Assembly (NCBI RefSeq): GCF_900290235.1
Contig: NZ_OLMK01000088.1
Span: 80,368 to 144,367, forward strand
Length of the DNA stretch: 64,000 bases
Reading direction: 5' to 3'
DNA from: Streptomyces sp. MA5143a
GTDB lineage: Bacteria > Actinomycetota > Actinomycetes > Streptomycetales > Streptomycetaceae
The notes beneath the pieces are model-generated. The model did not search any database and was not told the DNA's origin. It saw only the letters and a program-made list of their open reading frames with translations. This document shows positions 1-8,223 of the stretch, in pieces (the stretch's first letter is position 1; every line of letters starts with the position of its first letter). The translations under genes and the position numbers were made by a program.

Positions 1-171
1 GCGACGCTCACGGGCGTCGCCGCCTGCCCTACACCGACACCCCTGCGCGACGGCGTGGCGGCCACCATGGAGGCGGCCACCTCCGTCGACTTCGCGCTGC
101 TCGCCGACCTGCACTACGGTCTCACCCCCGACCTTCTGCTCCGCCGCCCCCATGAGGTCAGCGACGGATAG
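1..171 (+). CDS. 3' end of an unrecognised gene (partial)
   Basis: Reading from base 1 in frame 1 gives about 56 codons with strongly GC-rich third positions, ending at TAG 169-171. The last residues include the stretch FALLADLHYGLTPDLLLRR. The start lies outside the window, so neither length nor family can be judged. The other plus frames hit a stop or give arginine-rich low-complexity peptide, which supports frame 1. Function unknown. The next gene starts 75 bases downstream on the same strand. Confidence 0.45.
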   Translation, partial: ATLTGVAACPTPTPLRDGVAATMEAATSVDFALLADLHYGLTPDLLLRRPHEVSDG

Positions 172-245
172 GCCGTCCATTCATGTTGATGTCCGTCGTC
201 GCGAAGAGGGCTGTGGCTCGGGGCCGTTACTGCGACGATGGGTCG

Positions 246-770
246 ATGCATACGACACCTGACGGACGGTCCGTACCGCCCCCGCACGCCGACGAACGCA
301 CGACGCTGGAGGCGTGGTTGGACTTTCACCGTGCGACCCTCGCCCTGAAGTGTGCGGGCCTCAAGGATGAGCAATTACGGCTTCCGGCGCCGCCCTCGTC
401 GATGACGCTGCTGGGGCTCATACAGCACATGGCCCAGGTGGAACGCAACTGGTTTCAGCGTATCTTCGCAGGTCAGGATGTACCGCCTGTCTTCGGGGCG
501 GACAATGTCGACGGCTTCGCGCTCCAGCCCGACCGTGGACTCGACGAGGCGACGGAGGCCTGGCAGGCGGAGATCGCCCGAGGCCGTGGGCTGATCGCCG
601 ACGCGTCGATGGACGACTCCGGCCGGCTGCCCGAACGCGAAGCGGGCCACGTCGGCGGTCCGAGTGTCTCCCTGCGCTGGATCCTGGTGCACATGATCGA
701 GGAGTACGCACGGCACAACGGCCATGCCGATCTCATCCGCGAGCAGATCGACGGAACCACCGGGGCGTGA
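246..770 (+). CDS. DinB-like / DUF664 family protein
   Basis: The protein is 174 residues from ATG 246. I chose this start over an upstream ATG at 183 because the family typically opens with the MHTTPDGR-type sequence found here; no clear ribosome binding site precedes either. The segment ERTTLEAWLDFHRATLALKC and the later HMAQVERNWF and EYARHNGHADLIRE match the four-helix DinB/DUF664 fold, in which His residues on the helices bind a metal. Known members include mycothiol- and bacillithiol-dependent transferases, and many have no assigned reaction. Leu-44 is encoded by TTA (375-377), so translation may depend on the bldA leucyl-tRNA. Substrate cannot be inferred. Confidence 0.85.
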   Translation: MHTTPDGRSVPPPHADERTTLEAWLDFHRATLALKCAGLKDEQLRLPAPPSSMTLLGLIQHMAQVERNWFQRIFAGQDVPPVFGADNVDGFALQPDRGLDEATEAWQAEIARGRGLIADASMDDSGRLPEREAGHVGGPSVSLRWILVHMIEEYARHNGHADLIREQIDGTTGA

Positions 771-812
771 GCCGCGCCCGCCCGGCCCAAGGCACTGATC
801 CGTCAGCCGCCT

Positions 813-1751
813 TCACCGCTCGCCCCGATGCGTCTGCCGGAAGGCGCCGGGGGTCGCGCCGGTGAGGCGGGTGAAGAACTTGCCGAAGTTGGTGGGTTCG
901 GGGAAGCCGAGGCGGCGGGCGATGGTCGCCACCGGTTCGTCGGTGTGGGCGAGCAGACGTCTGGCCTCCAGAGCCACACGGCCGTCGATGACGTGTTTCA
1001 CGGGCTGCCCGGTGGCGGCCACGCAGGCTCGCGTGAGGGTCTTGACGGTGTAGCCCAGCCGGTGGGCGTAGTCGGCGGCGCGCCGGGTCGTGGCGTAGGA
1101 GCGCTCCAACTCGGCACGGAAACGGGCGTACGCCTCGCCGCCCGCGTGCGGGTCACCGGCACCCTCGGGGCGGGGCAGCCGGTCGACCTGCAACAGCACG
1201 GTGGCGAGCAGGAGTTGGAGGATCTCCACCGAGACGGTCTCCTCCGGACGGCCGTACTCGGCCCTCAGCTGGCCCAGCAGGGTGGACAGCACCGCGTAAG
1301 CGGGACTGGCGCCCAACTGCCGGCATGCCGGTCCGTACCAGTCGTTCACGAGCCGGTCGGCGCTGCTGGTGTGCGGAGGGAAGGCGGGCGTGAACAGCAG
1401 ATGCGTGCCGTTCGCCGTGCCCGGCCGGACGAAGCTCTGGACCTGGCCGGGGCGGACCCACAGCAGGGTGCCCGGGCGGCAGGGGTACGTCACGAAGTCG
1501 ATCGCGTGCTCCCCGCTGCCCTCCGTGATCAGGGTGAGGGTGTGGAAGTCGACCCGGTGCACCAGGTCGGGTCGTCTCCCCCGCCTCCGGCGCCGCTCGT
1601 GCAGCGTGGCCAGGTCGATGATCTCGAAGCCGGGGACGCGCTCCTCGGGCGGACGGAAGTCGAGCCGCAGGATGGCGCCGTCCCGAGCTGGGTCGGCGCC
1701 CCCGGGATCCTCCTGCGCCATCGCGATCTCCAGATGTCCTCGATTTACCAT
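813..1751 (-). CDS. AraC family transcriptional regulator
   Basis: The 312-residue protein has an N-terminal cupin-like sensing region (about residues 40-190, including HRVDFHTLTLITEG and GTLLWVRPGQVQSF) and a C-terminal AraC-type double helix-turn-helix (about 205-305). That region carries LGYTVKTLTRACVAATG and the second-helix signature ATIARRLGFPEPTNFGKFF. Two starts are possible: ATG 1751 behind GAGGA, or ATG 1721 (Met-11) behind GGAG. It is divergent from the metallo-hydrolase gene at 1850 with about 100 bases between, the usual arrangement of a regulator and its target. Ligand and target are inferred from position only. Confidence 0.88.
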   Translation of the reverse strand: MVNRGHLEIAMAQEDPGGADPARDGAILRLDFRPPEERVPGFEIIDLATLHERRRRRGRRPDLVHRVDFHTLTLITEGSGEHAIDFVTYPCRPGTLLWVRPGQVQSFVRPGTANGTHLLFTPAFPPHTSSADRLVNDWYGPACRQLGASPAYAVLSTLLGQLRAEYGRPEETVSVEILQLLLATVLLQVDRLPRPEGAGDPHAGGEAYARFRAELERSYATTRRAADYAHRLGYTVKTLTRACVAATGQPVKHVIDGRVALEARRLLAHTDEPVATIARRLGFPEPTNFGKFFTRLTGATPGAFRQTHRGER

Positions 1752-1849
1752 GCCGGGTCCTCAGCGTATCTCGCCTGCCTGCGGTTTCACGACGAGAGTG
1801 GAGATCGTCAAGGCCACGCAAGGCCGCCTCCACCGCAAGGAGCTCTCCC

Positions 1850-2629
1850 ATGAACGGCACGGTCACGGTTCTCGACAGGGGCTCGGTCCGCATCCACAGC
1901 TACATGTCCCCGGCCGACACCTTCCACACGACCACCCAGCTGATCGAGACGCCGGCGCGGATCATCGCGATCGACGCCCAGTTGCTCCCCGCCTACGCCG
2001 ACGAGGCCGTCACGTACGCCAAGGGCCTCGGCAAGCCGCTGGACCGGCTCGTCGTCACGCACGCCCACCCGGACCACTACAACGGCGCCGCCCGCTTCGG
2101 CGTCCCGGTCCACGCCCTGCCGCGGGTGCGCGAGCAGATCGTCGCGCGGGGCGACAGTCATCTGCCCACCGGCCTGGTCATTCCGCTCGCCGACCTCACC
2201 CCCACCGTGGACCTCACCCCGGGGACCGAGGTCATCGACGGGGTCCCCTTCGTCCTCGAGGCCGTCTCCGGCGGTGAGGCCGCCGACGAACTGCTGGTCA
2301 AGCTGCCCGAGCAGGGTGTCCTGGTGGCCCAGGACCTCGTCTACCACGACGTCCACCTCTACCTGGGCAACAACGACATCGCCGGCTGGCAGCGGGCGGT
2401 GGACGCCCTGGCCGCCGAGTCGGGTTACGACACGATCCTCGCCGGGCACGGCCTGCCCACCGGTCCGGAGGTCTACGAGGACGTCCGCCGCTACCTGACC
2501 GACGCCGGCGAACTCCTCGGCGACGACGGCGACGCGTACAAGAAGGCGATCGTCGACCGGTATCCCGCCCATGTCGGGCCGTTCATCATCGACATCGCCA
2601 ACCGGTCCCTGTTCCCGGCCGACAACTGA
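1850..2629 (+). CDS. MBL-fold metallo-hydrolase
   Basis: The 259-residue protein belongs to the metallo-beta-lactamase superfamily. The metal motif HAHPDH lies at residues 71-76 (His-71, His-73, Asp-75, His-76) and is followed by DHYNGAARFG. Further candidate ligands are the Asp in VLVAQDLVYHD and the His in ILAGHGLP. An AAGGAGC ribosome binding site lies 8 bases before ATG 1850. The substrate is unknown; relatives include glyoxalase II, lactonases and small hydrolases. The divergent AraC gene probably controls it (inference from layout). Confidence 0.88.
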   Translation: MNGTVTVLDRGSVRIHSYMSPADTFHTTTQLIETPARIIAIDAQLLPAYADEAVTYAKGLGKPLDRLVVTHAHPDHYNGAARFGVPVHALPRVREQIVARGDSHLPTGLVIPLADLTPTVDLTPGTEVIDGVPFVLEAVSGGEAADELLVKLPEQGVLVAQDLVYHDVHLYLGNNDIAGWQRAVDALAAESGYDTILAGHGLPTGPEVYEDVRRYLTDAGELLGDDGDAYKKAIVDRYPAHVGPFIIDIANRSLFPADN

Positions 2630-3040
2630 GCGGCGCCCGCACGCACCGCCCGCCCTCGCCGGCCTCGGCGGCCGGGGCACCGCGTTCCCCATGGCGGCGC
2701 CGGTGCTCGGCCTCGCGCCGGCCGCGGCCGGCTGCTTCCTCGTGCTGTGCCGCCCCTGGCACCCCGCTCCGGACCCGCTGGCCCGGTGAGCCCGGGATCC
2801 GGACCGCGTCATCGTCTCCTCGGAGGTGATGGGCTCGTCAACTTGCCTGCTGTGAGGGGCAGTTGACGTTACTGGTGGGTTGCGGGAGCTGTTTGAGCCG
2901 ATCTGCGACTGCATGCCGCCATGGATGTGAAGGATTCGTGACGGACTCGTGTGCGTGTCGGATGCTGGTTCGGGCTCCGGCCCGGGATCCCGCACCACCG
3001 ACCGGAACACACATTCGTCGAGCCTGCCACGAGGAGTACC
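2630..3040. other. Gene-poor stretch with a possible gene fragment
   Basis: No complete gene is visible. On the plus strand about 2640-2789 reads as a hydrophobic peptide (GTAFPMAAPVLGLAPAAAG and onward) ending in a TGA. It could be the C-terminal tail of a lost membrane protein, but it has no start and the call is weak. An inverted repeat at 2837-2867 and the leader of the next gene fill the rest. Confidence 0.3.
2837..2867. promoter_or_regulatory. Imperfect inverted repeat
   Basis: GTCAACTTGCC (2837-2847) faces GGGCAGTTGAC (2857-2867) across 9 bases with one mismatch in 11. It lies about 170 bases upstream of the secreted protein gene. It could be an operator or the base of an RNA hairpin; no T-run follows. 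It shares TTGCC with the dyads of the 36-63 kb region but not their spacing. Confidence 0.35.
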
Positions 3041-3580
3041 ATGAGAAAGTTGCTCCGCCAGGGCATCATCGGCCTCTCGGCCGCCGCCTCGCTCGCACTG
3101 TTACCCACAGCGGCAACCCCCGCCCAGGCCGCTCCGTCCGCCATCCCGTCCGGGATGACCTGGACCGTGCTCGCCCAGGGCGCCGGGAACGGCACCGTCC
3201 GCGTGGGGGCGGACTCCGCGACCGACCCGTACTACGGCGACACCCCCGCCACTGCCACGCTGCCCGTGCTGTGTCTGCGCGTCACCGGCAGTGGCGTGCC
3301 CGCCGGCATCACCCCGGACTTCTACGCGGGCTGGGCTCGCGGCACCGTCGCCGCCACGCCCCCGGTGCAGGGCAAGACGCTGACGAGCCTCTCCGTCGCC
3401 AACAACCTCTGCGTCCAGTACTACGGCACCGGTTGGCGCATGGCCGAGTTCCACGACGGCCGCTACGGCAGCAACCTGGAGTCGAGCGGCGGCTGGTCGT
3501 TCTGGGCGCACGGATACCTGCCCGCGAGCACGCGCTTCTGGGCCACCATCAACGACCAGCCCGCCAATCCCTGGAACTGA
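3041..3580 (+). CDS. Small secreted protein of unknown function
   Basis: The 179-residue protein starts at ATG 3041 behind GAGGAG, which excludes longer upstream readings. Residues 1-35 form a Sec signal peptide (Lys/Arg start, hydrophobic core GLSAAASLALLPTAA, then AQAA). The mature part is rich in Gly, Thr and Trp and contains two Cys, a motif AEFHDGRYGSNLESSGGWSFW and a C-terminal DQPANPWN. Similar Streptomyces proteins are sometimes labelled flagellar hook-length control proteins, which cannot be literal in a non-flagellate. Leu-21 is encoded by TTA (3101-3103), so expression may be bldA-dependent. Function unknown. Confidence 0.75.
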   Translation: MRKLLRQGIIGLSAAASLALLPTAATPAQAAPSAIPSGMTWTVLAQGAGNGTVRVGADSATDPYYGDTPATATLPVLCLRVTGSGVPAGITPDFYAGWARGTVAATPPVQGKTLTSLSVANNLCVQYYGTGWRMAEFHDGRYGSNLESSGGWSFWAHGYLPASTRFWATINDQPANPWN

Positions 3581-3641
3581 GCGACCGCCACCCTCCCGGC
3601 CCCACCGACCCGCCCCACTGGATCCGCAGGTGTGACCGCAC

Positions 3642-3678
3642 CGTGCGGGAAGACGTCATCGCGACGCCTTCCCGCACG
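3642..3678. terminator. Hairpin between convergent genes
   Basis: CGTGCGGGAAG (3642-3652) pairs perfectly with CTTCCCGCACG (3668-3678), with a 15-base interior. It sits between the 3' ends of the secreted protein and the YihY gene, so it can act in both directions. No T-run, as is usual in Streptomyces. Confidence 0.6.
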
Positions 3679-3699
3679 ACGGCGGGCGGGCCCCCGGGG

Positions 3700-4665
3700 T
3701 CACGGGCCCGGGCCCGGGTCCGGACGCACGGCCTCGGTGATACCGGCCCGAGCCGCTTCGAGTTGCGCGGCGAACGCGATGCCCAGGAACAGCGCCACGC
3801 CCGTCACGTTGGCCCACAGCAGCAGGGCGACGAACGCCGTCAGCGGTCCGTACACGGCGCCGAACGAACCGCTCTCGGCGACATACAGCGCCAGCAGCCA
3901 GGTCGCCGTGACCCACAGGACCAGGTGGACCGCCGAGCCGAACGCGAGCCAGGTGTAGCCCGGTTGGTCCCTGCGCGGGGCCCAGCGGAAGATCACCGCC
4001 GACGCGACCCAGGCGAGTGCCACGCCCAGCGGCACTTCGAGGGGCCGCCACCGGTCGAGCCAGCGCTCGGACCAGCCGAGGGCCTCCACCACCGCGCTGC
4101 CCACGGCTTCCCCGGCGACGAGGACGAGGAAGCCGAGGACCACCGGCATGCCCGCCGCGAGGGCGAGCAGCAGGGCCCGCCCGTACTTGGAGAGGAACGG
4201 GCGGTCCCGTTCGATGCCGTAGATACGGTTGGCGCCTCGTTCCACCTGCCCCATCGCCGAGGCGAGGTTGAGCACCGCGAAGGCGAGGCCCAGCCACATG
4301 GCGACGGCGTTCCACACGCCGGAGCCGGCGCTGCGGGCGGTGGCGTCGAGGGCGTCCTCGACGAGCTTCGCGCTGGCGCCCGGGACGATCCGGCCCAGGG
4401 TGAGTTCGATGATCCGCCCGACGCTCTCGGTGTGCACCGTGGTGGCCACGCCGACCAGCGCGATGGTGAACGGCACCAGGCCGAGGACCACTTGGAAGGC
4501 GAGCGAGCGGGCGTTGGTGAACCCGTCGGCGTAGCGGAAGCGGGCGAAGGCGTCGAGGAGGAGGCGACGGCCTCCGTAGCGACGCAGCGCGGTGAGCGCC
4601 TCGTCCCCGGACAGCTCCTCCCCGATCATGTCCCGGGTCTGCGGGACGTGCACGACGGTCCCCAT
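3700..4665 (-). CDS. YihY/BrkB family inner-membrane protein
   Basis: The protein is 321 residues from ATG 4665, which has AGGAGG 11 bases upstream; a GTG ten codons earlier (4695) is an alternative. It has six hydrophobic segments and the family signatures NARSLAFQVVLGLVPF near the N terminus, GRALLLALAAGMPV in the middle and GPLTAFVALLLWANVTGVALF near the C terminus. YihY (once called ribonuclease BN by error) proteins are membrane proteins of uncertain role, perhaps in envelope stress or transport. The tail (EAVRPDPGPGP) is low complexity. It stands alone between a convergent and a divergent gene. Confidence 0.88.
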   Translation of the reverse strand: MGTVVHVPQTRDMIGEELSGDEALTALRRYGGRRLLLDAFARFRYADGFTNARSLAFQVVLGLVPFTIALVGVATTVHTESVGRIIELTLGRIVPGASAKLVEDALDATARSAGSGVWNAVAMWLGLAFAVLNLASAMGQVERGANRIYGIERDRPFLSKYGRALLLALAAGMPVVLGFLVLVAGEAVGSAVVEALGWSERWLDRWRPLEVPLGVALAWVASAVIFRWAPRRDQPGYTWLAFGSAVHLVLWVTATWLLALYVAESGSFGAVYGPLTAFVALLLWANVTGVALFLGIAFAAQLEAARAGITEAVRPDPGPGP

Positions 4666-5092
4666 CGCGAACGGCGCCTCCTGTCTCGTTGTCACGGCCG
4701 GACGGGACGACGTGATCTTGCCGCCGTGAGAAACCGTACAACCGCGGGAGCGCCGGGGTCCCCGTGCCGGGTCAGCGGGGGCGTGATCCGCTCGTCGGCT
4801 CCGTGGAGAAGACGTGGGCGATCAGCCGCCGCCGTGGGGCGAAGGCACGCGGGAACGCGCCGGCGCCTGTCTGTCTGCTGGGTCTGCGGACTGTGGCGCA
4901 CTGGGCGACGTGCGGGGCAGCAGCGACCACACGGCCTTCCTGCGGGCATGGGTCCAGGGCCGTCGCCCCGCCGCCGTCCCGGCCGTGTTCGGCCGGTTCG
5001 GGGTCGCGAAGACGCCCGCCGAAGCGGAGCGTGCCCCCTCGCTTCCAGGGCCGGGGGCGTTCCGTCCGTGCGGTGTGGCACGATCGGCTCGC
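4666..5092. other. Intergenic region without a recognisable gene
   Basis: About 430 bases separate YihY from the M1 peptidase. The peptidase frame is open upstream to 4814, but that part lacks a signal peptide and is arginine-rich, so it is treated as non-coding. A stretch around 4930-5030 reads smoothly in the same frame (TAFLRAWVQGRRPAAVPAV) and might be a degenerate remnant. Nothing firmer was seen. Confidence 0.4.
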
Positions 5093-6508
5093 ATGTCGTC
5101 TCTCTCACCGTCTCCCTCAACGGCCTTGCGTCGTCTGCTGGTTGTTCTTCTCGCCCTGTCCGTGACGGCGGGTGCCACGGCGGCCGGAGCCGTCGCGGAG
5201 CCCGGAGCCGTCGCGGAGTCGGGGGGTGGGGCCGGGCGCCCGGTGGCGGCGACGCCCGATCGTCCGCGCTACGACGTGACCCTGCGCGGCGACTCCGACG
5301 GCTCGCACTGGAAGGGCCGGCAGCGGGTGTCGTTCCGCAACGCCGCCGAACGGCCCCTGCGCGAGGTGTACGTGCGGCTGTGGGGCAACGGCGCCGACGG
5401 GTGCGGCAAGCCGGGCAGACCGTCACCTGTCGCGGTGACCAAGGTGCGCGGCGGCACTCCTGGCCGGCTCACCGTGAACTGCACGGCACTGCGCGTCACT
5501 CTGCCGAAGCCGCTGACACGCGGGAAGCGGGCGAGCATCGCCTTCGACGTGTCCCTCACGGTGCCGGGGCGCAACGCCCGCTTCGGGCGTGAGGGCGCGT
5601 TCCGCTTCCTGGGCAACGCCCTGCCCGTGCTCGCCGTGCACGACGCGAAGGGGTGGCACCTCGACCCGCATGTGCCGATCGGCGAGAGCTACTACAGCCT
5701 GGCGAGTGACTTCCGGGTCCGCCTCGACCACCCGTCGGCCCTCAAGGTGCCCGCGACCGGCCGGACTCGGACGAAGGCCGGGGGCCCCGGACGCACCGTC
5801 ACCCACAGCGTCGCGCACCGGGTACGGGACTTCGCGTGGGCGTCCGGCCCGTTCCGCACGGCGACCGAGACGTCCGCCGGCGGTGTGCGCGTGAAGTCGT
5901 ACTGGGCTCCGAAGACGCCCGCCGCGGGGGTCCGCCTGACCCGTGAGGAGGGCGCCCGCGCCGTCGACCGGTTCAGCAAGGAGTTCGGCCGCTATCCCTA
6001 CGGCGAGATCGACCTCGTGATGACCAAGGAGTTCGGCGGCGGAATGGAGTATCCCGGCCTCGTCCTCCTCGGCACCGACAAGGAGGGCAGCGCCGTCGTC
6101 CACGAGGTGGCGCACCAGTGGTGGTACGGCGTCGTCGGCAACGACGAGTACGACGCGCCCTGGCTCGACGAGGGCTTCGCCCAGTACGCCACCGCGCGCT
6201 TCTACGGGTGGGACACCCGCGGGTGCCGGTCCGACATCGACTGGCCGGACGGGCGCACCGCGCTCACCGACTCGATGGCCCGGTGGGCCGAGCACCGGGA
6301 TCAGTACCATCTCGTCTACTCGGCCGGGTCCTGCGCGCTCGCCGACCTGGAGCGCACCATCGGCGCCCCGGCCATGGCGCGGCTCCTCAAGGGCTACGCG
6401 CGGGACCACTGGTACGGGGTCTCCACGACCGCCGCGTTCAAGAAGGCCGCCCGCTCGGTCACCGGCAAGGATCTCGGGCCGTTCTGGAAGCAGCACCGCA
6501 TCCGCTGA
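5093..6508 (+). CDS. Secreted M1-family zinc metallopeptidase
   Basis: The protein is 471 residues. ATG 5093 was chosen because it opens a good signal peptide (LRRLLVVLLALSVTAGATAAGAVA), whereas the open frame runs upstream without sense. The zinc site HEVAH is at residues 337-341 (His-337, catalytic Glu-338, His-341), with the third ligand Glu-360 in WLDEGFAQY. The substrate-clamp motif is GGMEYPG (316-322), equivalent to GAMEN of classical M1 aminopeptidases. The N-terminal half is the beta-sandwich domain. At 471 residues it lacks the long C-terminal helical domain of PepN, as many exported actinobacterial M1 enzymes do. Exact substrates are unknown. Confidence 0.9.
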   Translation: MSSLSPSPSTALRRLLVVLLALSVTAGATAAGAVAEPGAVAESGGGAGRPVAATPDRPRYDVTLRGDSDGSHWKGRQRVSFRNAAERPLREVYVRLWGNGADGCGKPGRPSPVAVTKVRGGTPGRLTVNCTALRVTLPKPLTRGKRASIAFDVSLTVPGRNARFGREGAFRFLGNALPVLAVHDAKGWHLDPHVPIGESYYSLASDFRVRLDHPSALKVPATGRTRTKAGGPGRTVTHSVAHRVRDFAWASGPFRTATETSAGGVRVKSYWAPKTPAAGVRLTREEGARAVDRFSKEFGRYPYGEIDLVMTKEFGGGMEYPGLVLLGTDKEGSAVVHEVAHQWWYGVVGNDEYDAPWLDEGFAQYATARFYGWDTRGCRSDIDWPDGRTALTDSMARWAEHRDQYHLVYSAGSCALADLERTIGAPAMARLLKGYARDHWYGVSTTAAFKKAARSVTGKDLGPFWKQHRIR

Positions 6509-6510
6509 CA

Positions 6511-6563
6511 CCACCCGATCCGGCGCGGCGGCCGTGGCCGGCTGCCGCACCGGATCGGGGTGG
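6511..6563. terminator. Hairpin after the M1 peptidase
   Basis: CCACCCGATCCGG (6511-6523) pairs with CCGGATCGGGGTGG (6550-6563) with one bulged G. A smaller GCGGC/GCCGC stem lies inside. It starts 3 bases after the peptidase stop codon. Confidence 0.55.
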
Positions 6564-7207
6564 GCCCCTGCGGCGCGGCAGCCCGGGGTCAGGAGGGCCG
6601 GCCGCCGGGTGGCCCCGTCCCCCTGCCGGGTGGGCCCTCCCGCCGCGGTCCGGTCCCGTCCGAGCCTGCCGACCCGCGGGGCCCTCGCGCGCCCCCTTTC
6701 GGCCAGGACCGAAACCCGGAGGTACGCGCCGCCCGCGACCGGGGGGCGCCGCTGCACCGATCGTGCGCATTTTCCTCACCGCTGGTCTCCTGACAAACGG
6801 GGTGCCGCTGTACGACCCTGGGAGGACCGCCGTGCCGACCGGGCTGACCACCGGACGCGCGGGGCGGTCGCAGCAGTTGATCGAGGGGGACGACGGGATG
6901 AAGACACGCCTGCGATCCGGCGTGAACCGTGTGCCGGACCGGAGCGAGGACCGCCGGGCGGACGGAATCGGGAACGACCGCCCACCCGAGTGACGGCCGC
7001 GCCCGGGCCGACCGCCACCGGACCACACCACGCGGAGCGCCCGCTCCCCGAGGGTCCGCGACCACGGCCCGTCGCCGCGCCCACCCTTCGGGCGTGTCAC
7101 CGCTGCCCGCGGTCTCCCTGTCGCACGGGGCCGGGCAGCCCATCTCCTCGAGGACACACCTGACTTGTCGTGTGTCCCGGCGCCGACCATCACACCGGGG
7201 AAACAAG
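6564..7207. other. Gene-poor stretch upstream of the ArsR-like regulator
   Basis: About 640 bases with no convincing gene. A GTG at 6832 preceded by GGGAGG opens 53 codons to TGA 6993, but the peptide is charged and low in recognisable features, so it is only noted. The rest reads as arginine- and proline-rich noise in all frames. It may hold the promoter of the regulator. Confidence 0.35.
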
Positions 7208-8221
7208 GTGCTGCGCATCCACTTCACCGACAGGGACCTGGCCCGCGTCCATCTGGCGCGGGAGCCCGATCCTGTCTGGGAGACCCTGCTGGGTCTGCAC
7301 CAGCTGACCGCGCCACGGCGCGGACTGCCGGTCTTCGCTCCCTGGCGGCGCGACGCCCGCGCCCGACTGGCCGACAGTCATCTGGTGGGGCCGGTGCGGA
7401 TGCTGTCCGCCCTGGCCCCCGCCTCGGCGGGATACTGGCCCGACTTCCTGACCCCGGGCGCTTCGGCCGACGGCCTGGACGCCGCGCTGGAGGCACTGCG
7501 GGCCACGCCCAAGCCGCAGTTACGGCAGGAGATGGACCGGCTGGCGCGGACCCACCCGCTGCCGCGCTGGGCACACCGTCTCGCCGGGGGCGAGGCGCAC
7601 CGGATGGAGGAGGTCGCGACGGCGTTCCGGCTGGTGCACCGCACGATCATCACGCCGGACTGGACCGGGGCGGCCGGGACCACGGAGGCCGACCGGGCGC
7701 TGCGGACGCGCGTCCTGCGCGATCGCGGTGTGGAGGGGCTGCTGGACTCCTTCCGCCCACTGATGGACTGGCGGCCGCCCGTGCTGCACGTGCGCTACCC
7801 GGAGGACCGGGACCTCCATCTCGGTGGGCGCGGTCTGCGGCTCATCCCCTCCCACTTCTGCTGGAGGACGCCCATCGCCCTGGCCGACCCCTCCCTGCCG
7901 CAGGTGCTGGCCTACCCCGTCACCCATCCCCCGGCGTGGGCGCCGCCCGCCACCCGCGAGCGGCGCCCCGAAGCCCTGGCCACGCTGCTCGGCCGGACCC
8001 GCGCCCGTGTACTGGCCGCCCTGGACACCACCGCGACCACCGGGGAGGTCGCCCTGCGCCTCGGTATCTCCGCGCCCTCCGCGAGCGAGCACATCACGGC
8101 CCTGCGCGAGGTCAGCCTCGTGCACAGCCGGCGCACCGGCTCCCAGGTCGTCCACACGCTCACCCCGCTGGGCACGGCGCTGCTCCGCGGCGAACTCCCG
8201 CCGCACGCGACGGCGTCCTGA
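7208..8221 (+). CDS. ArsR-like winged-helix transcriptional regulator
   Basis: The protein is 337 residues from GTG 7208. It starts with LRIHFTDRDLARVHLA, the usual opening of a long Streptomyces family that has a large N-terminal region and a C-terminal ArsR/MarR-like winged helix. The helix-turn-helix lies near residues 275-330 (EVALRLGISAPSASEHITAL, then SLVHSRRTGSQVVHTLT as the wing). The N-terminal 250 residues have no known ligand-binding motif. Leu-105 is encoded by TTA (7520-7522), suggesting bldA dependence. It converges with the fucosidase gene, with 2 bases between stop codons. Target unknown. Confidence 0.8.
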   Translation: MLRIHFTDRDLARVHLAREPDPVWETLLGLHQLTAPRRGLPVFAPWRRDARARLADSHLVGPVRMLSALAPASAGYWPDFLTPGASADGLDAALEALRATPKPQLRQEMDRLARTHPLPRWAHRLAGGEAHRMEEVATAFRLVHRTIITPDWTGAAGTTEADRALRTRVLRDRGVEGLLDSFRPLMDWRPPVLHVRYPEDRDLHLGGRGLRLIPSHFCWRTPIALADPSLPQVLAYPVTHPPAWAPPATRERRPEALATLLGRTRARVLAALDTTATTGEVALRLGISAPSASEHITALREVSLVHSRRTGSQVVHTLTPLGTALLRGELPPHATAS

Positions 8222-8223
8222 GG

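Noticed and set aside
2837..2867. Counting this TTGCC-containing repeat as part of the 36-63 kb operator set
   Set aside because: The half-site spacing and outer sequence differ, and the neighbouring gene has no link to the cluster.
2863..5592. A 909-codon open frame on the plus strand
   Set aside because: It runs antisense through the YihY gene and out of frame through the secreted protein and peptidase genes; the product is Arg/Gly-rich with no domain. Long shadow frames are expected at this GC content.
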